Assembly (NCBI GenBank): GCA_041908585.1
Contig: JAYRFB010000055.1
Coordinates: 1 to 22,395, forward strand
From: CAINDZ01 sp041908585
GTDB taxonomy: Bacteria > Krumholzibacteriota > Krumholzibacteriia > LZORAL124-64-63
Reading direction: 5' to 3'
Length of the DNA stretch: 22,395 nt
Shown here: one piece after another, positions 5,175 through 11,568 of the stretch
Numbering within the stretch: the first letter of the stretch is position 1
Layout of the letters: every line of letters starts with the position of its first letter
Notes under the pieces: model-generated
What the model was told of the DNA's origin: nothing
The model's database searches: none
Seen by the model: only the letters and a program-made list of their open reading frames with translations
Position numbers and translations under genes: made by a program

Positions 5175-7307
5175 ATGATGAAACCAGCCGACTACCCCGC
5201 GCGCCGCCGGGCGCCCCGCCGCACTGCGGCCCCGCGGGACCGGGCGCCGATCCGCGTCCTGCCCCTTGTCCTCCTGCTGTCGGGGATCCCGGCCCTCGCG
5301 CCGGCCTCCCCCGCTGCCGCTGACGACGGCTTCTCCCGCCGCGAGCCGGTGCACCCGGGGCTGACCCGTGAGGCGTTCCGCGCGGCGAAGAGCCTGGTCG
5401 AGCCGGAAACAGGCCTGCTCGCCGCCGATGGCCATGACGGCGCCTACGGCGACGCCGCGGCCAACAGCGACTTCTACGACATGCTGCGCTGCGACGTGGC
5501 CCTGGACATCGACCCCGGCGCCCGGACCGTCGACGGCGCGGTGGCCATGGTCTTCGCGTCGCATCGCGCCGGCCTGCGGGACATCACCTGCGACCTGCGC
5601 ACCACGCTGACGGTCGCGTCCGTCGACCACACGAGCGGCAGCCTGCCGTTCACGCACGCCGGCGACACGCTCACCGTGACGCTGCCGGCGGCCCTGGCCG
5701 AAGGGCAGGTCGACTCGTTCACCGTCCGCTACTTCGGCCAGCCGCGGCTGCCGGCGCTCAATCGCGGGCTCATGTTCCGCGATCGCGTGCCGGACATCAA
5801 CCGGCCGCAGGAGACCGTGCCGCTGGTCGCCAGCATGAGCCAGCCCGCGTACGGCCAGTCGTGGTGGCCCTGCAAGGACAAGCCGGGCGACAAGTTCATG
5901 GTCTCGATGGCGCTCACTGTGCCGGACACGCTGGTCGCCGTCTCCAATGGCACGCTGCTGGCCGTGGACGCGGCCGGCGAGGGTCGCCAGACCTGGCGTT
6001 GGCGCGAAGCGTACCCGATCGCGTCGTACCTGGTCTCGGTCGCCGTGGCCAACTACACGCTGCTGCAGTCCGAGTGCCTGACCACGGGCGGGACGGCGGT
6101 TCCGCTGCGCAACTGGGTGTTCCCCGAGGACGTCGCCGACGCCACGGTCGAGTTCGCGCCGCTGTGCCAGATGATGGACCTGGCCGAGACGCTGTTCGGC
6201 CCGTACCCGTTCGCCGGCGAGAAGTACGGCCATGCCGAGTTCATCTGGCCCGGCGCCATGGAGCACCAGACGGTGACCTCCATCGGCTCGGCCGCCCTGG
6301 ATGGCGACGGCTCGGGCGCCTGGCTGGTCATGCATGAGCTGGGACACCAGTGGTTCGGCGACAGCCTGACGCCCGCCACCTGGGCCGACATCTGGCTCAA
6401 CGAGGGCTTCGCCACGTACAGCGAGGCGCTCTGGACCGAACACAGCGAGGGCGAGGCCGCCTACTTCGGATTCATGGCCGACGCCCGCAACGAGGCCGAA
6501 TGGGAACTCCAGGGCCCGGTCTACGACCCGGTGCCGGTGTTCCCCGGCCGCGTGATCTACGACAAGGGCGCGTGGATCCTGCACATGCTGCGCGGGCGAC
6601 TGGGCGATGCTGCCTTCTTCGACCTGGTGCGCGAGTGGGGGAGCGGCGCCGGGCGGCCCGGCTCGACCGTGACGACGGCGCAGTTCCTCGAGCTGGCCTC
6701 GGCCCGCGCGGGCGAGGACCTGGGCCCGTTCCTGTGGCCGTACCTCGAGAGCACGGAGCTGCCGCGCATCGCCGCGACCTTCACGATCGAGGATGGCGAC
6801 GCCGGCCCGGACACGCGCCTGCGCGTGTCGCTGTCGCAGCACCAGCAGCCCCTGTTCGACAACCTCTACCCGATCCGCGTCCTGACCGCAGGCGGTGCGC
6901 GGCAGTTCACGCTGCGGCTGGACGGGACCTTCGCGAACGCGACGTTCGAGCTGGACGCGGCCATCACCGGCGCCGCGCTGGATCCGGACGGCTGGCTGCT
7001 GTGGACGCCGCTCGGTGATGAGCGCCCGCTCGAGGGACTGCAGGGCACCTATCCCAACCCGTCGCGCGGCGGCTGGGTCGTGCTGCGCTACTGGCTGGAG
7101 GGCGCGCGGGGCGGCCGCCTGTCCATCCATGACGCCCGCGGCGCCGTCGTCCACGCGCGCGAGCTGCCCGACGGCGAGCCCGGCCTGAACGAGGCGGGCT
7201 GGAACGTCCGGGACGACCGCGGGGCGCGGGTGCCGTCGGGCGTCTACTGGGCGGTGCTGGATCTCGACGGCCGCCGCTCGGTGCGCAAGTTCGCCGTCGT
7301 GCGCTGA
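5175..7307 (+). CDS. Secreted M1-family zinc metallopeptidase with C-terminal FlgD-Ig/T9SS-like tail
   Basis: The 710-aa protein starts with a long Arg-rich n-region, then the hydrophobic VLPLVLLLSGIPALAPA and a probable cleavage near ASPAAADD. The M1 beta-saddle domain spans about 70-290. The substrate-binding GAMEH (360-364) is the GxMEN-type motif with His for Asn. The zinc site is HELGHQ (387-392) with the third ligand Glu410 in NEGF. The expected catalytic Tyr462 is in VIYDKGAW. It should cleave peptides from the N-terminus outside the cytoplasm. The last 85 or so residues (from GTYPNPSRGG to VRKFAVVR) are a separate beta domain of the FlgD-Ig/type-IX-sorting-like class, also found on the protein at 21084-21863. 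That tail is the likely secretion or surface-attachment signal. The ATG at 5175 is followed directly by a second ATG. Confidence 0.93.
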   Translation: MMKPADYPARRRAPRRTAAPRDRAPIRVLPLVLLLSGIPALAPASPAAADDGFSRREPVHPGLTREAFRAAKSLVEPETGLLAADGHDGAYGDAAANSDFYDMLRCDVALDIDPGARTVDGAVAMVFASHRAGLRDITCDLRTTLTVASVDHTSGSLPFTHAGDTLTVTLPAALAEGQVDSFTVRYFGQPRLPALNRGLMFRDRVPDINRPQETVPLVASMSQPAYGQSWWPCKDKPGDKFMVSMALTVPDTLVAVSNGTLLAVDAAGEGRQTWRWREAYPIASYLVSVAVANYTLLQSECLTTGGTAVPLRNWVFPEDVADATVEFAPLCQMMDLAETLFGPYPFAGEKYGHAEFIWPGAMEHQTVTSIGSAALDGDGSGAWLVMHELGHQWFGDSLTPATWADIWLNEGFATYSEALWTEHSEGEAAYFGFMADARNEAEWELQGPVYDPVPVFPGRVIYDKGAWILHMLRGRLGDAAFFDLVREWGSGAGRPGSTVTTAQFLELASARAGEDLGPFLWPYLESTELPRIAATFTIEDGDAGPDTRLRVSLSQHQQPLFDNLYPIRVLTAGGARQFTLRLDGTFANATFELDAAITGAALDPDGWLLWTPLGDERPLEGLQGTYPNPSRGGWVVLRYWLEGARGGRLSIHDARGAVVHARELPDGEPGLNEAGWNVRDDRGARVPSGVYWAVLDLDGRRSVRKFAVVR

Positions 7308-7335
7308 GCCGGCGTCCGGGCGGGCCGCCGGCGCC

Positions 7336-7357
7336 CGGCGCGCCCGCCGGCGCGCCG
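7336..7357. terminator. GC-only hairpin between convergent M1 peptidase and gatD genes
   Basis: The 52-bp gap between the two stops (7308-7359) consists almost only of G and C. It contains a 7-bp stem (CGGCGCG at 7336-7342 with CGCGCCG at 7351-7357) around an 8-nt loop. No T tract follows on the plus strand, and only TTGCCC-like sequence lies further off, so this would be at most a bidirectional or Rho-assisted stop. The call rests on position and stem only. Confidence 0.35.
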
Positions 7358-7359
7358 CC

Positions 7360-8751
7360 TCATTTCCAGTGCGACGAGATGAAGTCCGAGACCTCGGGAC
7401 TGCCGCCCTGCAGCACCAGGTAGCCGTCGTGCGGCTCGCGGTCGGTGATCTCGCCGTTGACCGGCGCCAGCATCAGGCGCCTGACCTCGTCCGGGTCGTG
7501 GCTCTGGCCCAGCGCCCAGCCCAGCTTCACGTACGCCACCTCCGGCAGCATGTTCGCCGCCGGGATCACGCCCAGCTCCATCAGCTCGCGCCCGGTCTCG
7601 TAGACGTACATCTGCACGTAGCCCCACATCGTCTGCACGGTCATGTAGACGTGCACCCCGGCCGCGCGCGCGCGGTCCAGCGCCGGGTAGAGCGGCTTGT
7701 TGACGTGGCCGAGGCCCGTGCCGGCGATGACGATGCCCTTGTAGCCGTTGTCGACCAGCGAGTCGATGATGTCGCGCTTCATGTTCGGGTAGTAGTAGAC
7801 CAGCGAGACGCGGTCGTCGAAGACGGCCTTCAGGTCCACCTTGCGGACCGCCGTGCGCCGGCGGTAGTCGTCGCGCAGCGGCGTGACCCCGCCGGCGTCG
7901 ACCTTGGCCAGCGGAATGTCGCTCAGCGTGCGGAACGTCGAGCGGTAGCTGCTGTGCATCTTGCGCACGCGCGTGCCGCGGTGCAGCAGGCCGTACTCGT
8001 CGCTGGTGGGGCCGAACATGCAGACCATCACCTCGGCGATGTCGGAGGTGGCGGCGGTGCGCGTGGCGTTCATGAGGTTGATGGCCGCGTCGGAGCTGGG
8101 GCGATCGCTGCTGCGCTGGCTGCCGACCATGACCACGGGCACCGGCAGGTCCTGCAGCATGAAGCTGAGCGCGGCGGCCGTGTGGTGCATGGTGTCGGTG
8201 CCGTGGCCGACCACGATGCCGGCGACGCCCTTCTCGATCTCGGCGGCGATGGCGCGCGCGGTGCCCATCCACTGCTCGGGGCCCATGTTCTCCGAGAACA
8301 CGCCGTAGAGCTTCTCGGTCTCCATGTTGCAGATGTCGGCCAGCTCGGGCACCGACCCGTAGAGCTCGCCGGGGCTGAAGGCGGGGATCACCGCGCCCGT
8401 GCGGTAGTCCAGCCGGCTGGCGATGGTGCCGCCGGTGCCCAGGAGCTTCACGCGCGGCTTGCCCGGATCGTGGGGGAACTGGCGCTCGGGGATCTGGTAG
8501 CGCGCCTCCTTGCGGCCGTGGACGGTGATGCGGCGCACCGTGTCGTGACGGATGCCGATGTTGTAGCCGGTCTCCAGCTTGAGCACGATGTGGTCGGCGT
8601 CCGCCGTCTCGCTGCGCGGCAGGATCAGCCCCGAGAAGTCGCCGCGCGAGGTGTGCAGCGTGGCCTCGCTCCAGACCGGGGCGCCCTGGGCGCGCAGCAG
8701 GTCCAGCGTGGGGGAGCGGTAACCCTTGAACTCGCCGTTGCCGGTGTCCAT
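7360..8751 (-). CDS. gatD: Glu-tRNA(Gln) amidotransferase subunit D, archaeal type (asparaginase-like)
   Basis: GatD releases ammonia from glutamine or asparagine, which GatE uses to convert Glu-tRNA(Gln) into Gln-tRNA(Gln). The 463-aa protein has an N-terminal SH3-like domain (about 28-80, with ADHIVLKLETGYNIGI) that separates GatD from plain asparaginases. The L-asparaginase domain follows: TGGTIAS at 106-112 with the nucleophile Thr109, HGTDTM at 183-188 with the second Thr/Asp pair, and the PVVMVGSQRSSDRPSSDAAI stretch. Archaeal GatD is about 420-450 aa, so length fits. Its start overlaps the gatE stop by one base (TGATG). GatDE is regarded as an archaeal system, while bacteria normally use GatCAB. 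The base composition is no different from the neighbours, so any transfer is old. The match is clear over the full length. Confidence 0.96.
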   Translation of the reverse strand: MDTGNGEFKGYRSPTLDLLRAQGAPVWSEATLHTSRGDFSGLILPRSETADADHIVLKLETGYNIGIRHDTVRRITVHGRKEARYQIPERQFPHDPGKPRVKLLGTGGTIASRLDYRTGAVIPAFSPGELYGSVPELADICNMETEKLYGVFSENMGPEQWMGTARAIAAEIEKGVAGIVVGHGTDTMHHTAAALSFMLQDLPVPVVMVGSQRSSDRPSSDAAINLMNATRTAATSDIAEVMVCMFGPTSDEYGLLHRGTRVRKMHSSYRSTFRTLSDIPLAKVDAGGVTPLRDDYRRRTAVRKVDLKAVFDDRVSLVYYYPNMKRDIIDSLVDNGYKGIVIAGTGLGHVNKPLYPALDRARAAGVHVYMTVQTMWGYVQMYVYETGRELMELGVIPAANMLPEVAYVKLGWALGQSHDPDEVRRLMLAPVNGEITDREPHDGYLVLQGGSPEVSDFISSHWK

Positions 8752-10691
8752 CAGCGCGCCTCCTTCATGGCCGCGGCGATCCAGCCGCGCGCCAGGCTGC
8801 CGGCCACGCGTCCGCGCAACCGCGGCATGACCCGGCCCATGAGTGCATGCTCCCTCTTCGCGGGATCGTCCGGCAGGTCGGCGCCGCCGTCGGCCAGCGC
8901 CTCCGCCCAGGCGGCGGCAAGCAGACGCGCCGCCTCGTCATCGCCGGCGCGGCGCGGCACCTCGTCCTCGGCGGTCCAGGCGGCTTCCGGGATGACGGCG
9001 CCGGACGCCAGGTCCCGCACCAGCGCCTCCCACCACGGGCCTGCCGCGCGCAGGCTGGCCGGCCGCGGGCATTCGCGGTCCAGCAGCAGCGAGGCCAGCC
9101 GGTGCGCGTCGAAGGCGCCACCTTCGGGCAGCAGCGTCACCAGGCGCTCGAACAGGTCCCAGGCCCGGTGGCGGGCCAGCCGCGCGGCCAGGTCATGGCC
9201 CACGCCGAGGGTGCGCAGGCGCTCCTGGCGTTCCCAGGGGCGCAGCGGCAGCCGTGCGGCGATGCCGTCGATGCGCGCATCCTCCAGGCGGATGGGCGGC
9301 AGGTCGGTATCGGGGTACATGCGGTCGGCGCCCGGCAGGATCCGCTCGAAGCCGTTCGTGCCGTCGTCCAGCGCCTGGCGCGTCTCGTTCGGAACGCCGC
9401 GCACGGCGTCGCGGGCCCGCAGGACCACCTCGCGCGCGGCCGTCTCGACGTCGGCGCGCGGCCCCCAGACCACGATCACGGGCACGTCCCCCTCGGCGCC
9501 GACGGCCTTGATGACGCGCTCCCACTCGCCGCTCGAGAGCGACGGCGCGTTCTGGGACGAGGCGACCAGGTTGGGCAGGTCGTCCAGGCAGGCGATCACC
9601 CGCACGCGGTCGCTGATCTCCTTGAGGAACGATGTCCGCGGCTGCGTCGGCACCTCGAGCAGGCCCTGGAAGCCGGGCAGCGCCACGGCGCCGACCATGG
9701 CGCCCTGGGCCACCGCCTGGGCGATGTACCCGCAGGCCGTGCCGCGCACCTGCGGCGTGACGTCGACGATGCGCTCGGCGATCGACTCGACCGTGACACC
9801 GCGCCGCGCCAGTTCGCCACGGATGCCCAGCAGCGAGCGCTGGCGCAGGGCCTCGTTGTGGGTCAGGCGGCCCACCTCGCGCAGGCTGGGCACGCCCTTG
9901 ATCTCGATGCGCGTGCCGCCCTCGACGCTGACGTTGACGTCCTGGCGCGCGGCGCCGGCGCCGGTGCGCACCATGCCGCCGCTGCGCGCCAGCCAGCGCA
10001 GGAGCTGGCCGACCGCCATCGCCTCCTGCGGCGTGCGCATGTCCGGGTCGGTCACGGTCTCGATCAGCGGCATGCCCAGGCGGTCGGTACGGTAGACGCG
10101 GCGGTGGCCCTTGTCGCTGACCTCGCGGCAGCTGTCCTCCTCGAGGCTGATCTGCCGGATGCGCACGCTGCGCGCGCCGAAGGGGACGCGCCCGTCGGTG
10201 CCGACGATGGCCGTGCGCTGGAAGCCGGTGGGGATGCTGCCGTCGAGGTACTGCTTGCGCGTGATGTGCACCTCGCTGACGACGTTGCAGCCCAGGAGCA
10301 TCGCCATCAGCAGGCTGCCGTCCAGGGCGACGTCGTCCATCTCGAAGGGCGGGGCGTCGTCCATCTCGTAGGTGCAGACCGTCTCGCGGTCCAGCAGGTA
10401 GACGATCTCCTTGCGCGTCTTGAACTCCATCAGCGCGGTGCCGTCGTACTCGCCCATCTCCGAGAGCGTCGGGCGCATGTGGCGCAGGATCTCGGCGTCG
10501 TGGCGATCGCGGTGGTAGCGGCCGGCAGGGCAGCGGCAGAAGAGCTTCCGGGCGGTCAGCAGCTGCTGGTGGATCTCCAGCCCGCAGCGGAAGCCCAGGG
10601 CGTGGTAGTCGTCGTCGCTCAGCGTGCCCCAGGCGGGCAGCGGCTGCAGGAGCCAGGGATCGGACAGGCGGTAGCGGCTGGACAGGGACAC
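8751..10691 (-). CDS. gatE: Glu-tRNA(Gln) amidotransferase subunit E, archaeal type (GatB-like with AspRS-type insert)
   Basis: GatE binds Glu-tRNA(Gln), phosphorylates the glutamyl group with ATP and amidates it with ammonia from GatD. The 646-aa protein begins with the kinase core: GFRCGLEIHQQL (33-44), then KLFCRCP with Cys52 and Cys54, then DDAPPFEMD (111-119) and the ISLEEDSC block. An insert at about 315-440 (GTACGYIAQAVAQGAMVG onward) is the AspRS-like GAD domain present in GatE and absent from GatB. It is followed by GVPNETRQALDDG and MYPDTDLPPI, both very close to archaeal GatE. The C-terminus is the GatB/YqeY tail domain, ending in LMGRVMPRLRGRVAG. I start at the GTG 10689-10691 because AGGAAGG lies 9 nt upstream. 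A TTG three codons earlier would abut that site. Confidence 0.96.
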   Translation of the reverse strand: MSLSSRYRLSDPWLLQPLPAWGTLSDDDYHALGFRCGLEIHQQLLTARKLFCRCPAGRYHRDRHDAEILRHMRPTLSEMGEYDGTALMEFKTRKEIVYLLDRETVCTYEMDDAPPFEMDDVALDGSLLMAMLLGCNVVSEVHITRKQYLDGSIPTGFQRTAIVGTDGRVPFGARSVRIRQISLEEDSCREVSDKGHRRVYRTDRLGMPLIETVTDPDMRTPQEAMAVGQLLRWLARSGGMVRTGAGAARQDVNVSVEGGTRIEIKGVPSLREVGRLTHNEALRQRSLLGIRGELARRGVTVESIAERIVDVTPQVRGTACGYIAQAVAQGAMVGAVALPGFQGLLEVPTQPRTSFLKEISDRVRVIACLDDLPNLVASSQNAPSLSSGEWERVIKAVGAEGDVPVIVVWGPRADVETAAREVVLRARDAVRGVPNETRQALDDGTNGFERILPGADRMYPDTDLPPIRLEDARIDGIAARLPLRPWERQERLRTLGVGHDLAARLARHRAWDLFERLVTLLPEGGAFDAHRLASLLLDRECPRPASLRAAGPWWEALVRDLASGAVIPEAAWTAEDEVPRRAGDDEAARLLAAAWAEALADGGADLPDDPAKREHALMGRVMPRLRGRVAGSLARGWIAAAMKEAR

Positions 10692-10767
10692 GGTGACCAA
10701 CCTTCCTGCGGCGGCAGACGTCCCGGCGGCCGGCCGGACCCCGGGCGGGGCCCCCGAACCGGACGCC

Positions 10768-10783
10768 TGTCAACCGGTTGACA
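10768..10783. promoter_or_regulatory. Perfect 16-bp palindrome, probable Rex operator
   Basis: TGTCAACCGGTTGACA is a perfect palindrome with the architecture TGTnAA-N4-TTnACA of known Rex sites (consensus TTGTGAA-N4-TTCACAA). It differs by one base symmetrically in each half. It contains the -35 hexamer of the rex promoter and covers the predicted start of the gatED promoter. Autoregulation of rex is common, so position and layout point to Rex. Binding is not proven by the sequence. Confidence 0.65.
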
Positions 10784-10806
10784 CGTGATTAGATTCCGAA
10801 TATGGT
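10778..10806 (+). promoter_or_regulatory. Sigma70-type promoter of rex
   Basis: A perfect -35 TTGACA (10778-10783) is spaced 17 nt from TATGGT (10801-10806, 4 of 6). The predicted start is near 10813, leaving a leader of about 85 nt before the GTG. The -35 box forms the right arm of the 16-bp palindrome. Confidence 0.65.
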
Positions 10807-10816
10807 GAATCGTCAA
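10788..10816 (-). promoter_or_regulatory. Sigma70-type promoter of the gatED operon
   Basis: On the minus strand, TTGACG (10811-10816, 5 of 6) is spaced 17 nt from TCTAAT (10788-10793, 5 of 6). The predicted start, near 10781, falls inside the palindrome, with a leader of about 90 nt to the gatE GTG. It overlaps the rex promoter almost completely, so polymerase binding at one should hinder the other. Confidence 0.7.
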
Positions 10817-10898
10817 ACAGGTAACAAGCCGCCGGGATGGCCATTTGCGGGGCCGTGCCGGCGCTGGTGCGTTGGTGGACCCAGCCGGGAGGCGGCCA

Positions 10899-11561
10899 GT
10901 GCGCAGGATCAGGCGACATTCCGAGGTGCCCGAGGCCACCATCCACCGGCTGCCGCGGTACCTGGAGAAGCTCAAGCTGCTGCAGGCGATGGGCGTGGAG
11001 GATGTCTCCAGCCGCCAGCTGGCCGAGTCGCTCGACATCAAGGCCAGCCAGCTGCGGCACGACTTCCACTACTTCGGCGGCTTCAGCCGCCCCGGCCGGC
11101 CGTACCAGGTGGGCAAGCTCGTGCCGGCGCTCGAGAAGATCATCGGCGTGGCGGAGCCGCAACCGGTGGCGATCATCGGCGCCGGGCACCTCGGGCAGGC
11201 GCTGGCGAACTACGGCAACCTCGAGGTGCAGGGCTTCCCGGTGCGCGGCATCTTCGACGCCAACCCGCGCCTGGCGGGCCTGGAGATGCGCGGCCAGCCG
11301 GTGCGCGACATGGACGCGCTGGAGGCGGTGATCGCCGCCGAGGGCATCCGCATCGCCATCCTGACCGTGCCGGCCCAGCATGCGCAGGCGGTGACCGAGC
11401 GGCTGGTGAAGGCCGGGATCGTCGGCATCGTCAACTTCGCGCCCACCGACCTGAAGGTGCCCGCCACGGTGGCGGTGCGCAACGAGCGGCTGGCCGTCGG
11501 CATCATGGCGCTCAGCTTCAAGGTCAAGTGCATCCTTGAGGGCGATTGCGGCGCCGAGTGA
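10899..11561 (+). CDS. rex: Redox-sensing transcriptional repressor Rex
   Basis: Rex is a dimeric repressor that leaves DNA when NADH is bound, so it reads the NADH/NAD+ ratio. The 220-aa protein has the winged-helix domain at 8-80: PEATIHRLPRYLEKLKLLQAMG, VSSRQLAESLDIKASQLRHDFHYFG, then PYQVGKL. The Rossmann domain follows: AIIGAGHLGQALANY (91-105) with GxGxxGxA, Asp120 at the end of the second strand, and VPAQHAQAVTERLVKAGIVGIVNFAP. The usual acidic or Gly residues after DFSYFGE are changed to GGFSRPGRP. I start at the GTG 10899, which has GGGAGG at 10887-10892. Upstream in-frame starts add an unconserved segment. The gene is divergent from gatED and shares a regulatory region holding a Rex-type palindrome. 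Length is normal. Confidence 0.93.
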   Translation: MRRIRRHSEVPEATIHRLPRYLEKLKLLQAMGVEDVSSRQLAESLDIKASQLRHDFHYFGGFSRPGRPYQVGKLVPALEKIIGVAEPQPVAIIGAGHLGQALANYGNLEVQGFPVRGIFDANPRLAGLEMRGQPVRDMDALEAVIAAEGIRIAILTVPAQHAQAVTERLVKAGIVGIVNFAPTDLKVPATVAVRNERLAVGIMALSFKVKCILEGDCGAE

Positions 11562-11568
11562 GCCCGGA

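Noticed and set aside
5136..7154. Open frame of 672 codons on the minus strand, antisense to the M1 peptidase
   Set aside because: The plus strand encodes a complete metallopeptidase with all catalytic motifs. The antisense product is Arg/Ala/Gln-rich low complexity, a normal shadow in GC-rich DNA.
7369..10095. Open frame of 908 codons on the plus strand across gatD and gatE
   Set aside because: It is antisense to two well-conserved genes, its composition is His/Arg/Ala-rich with no recognisable domain, and it has no ribosome site.
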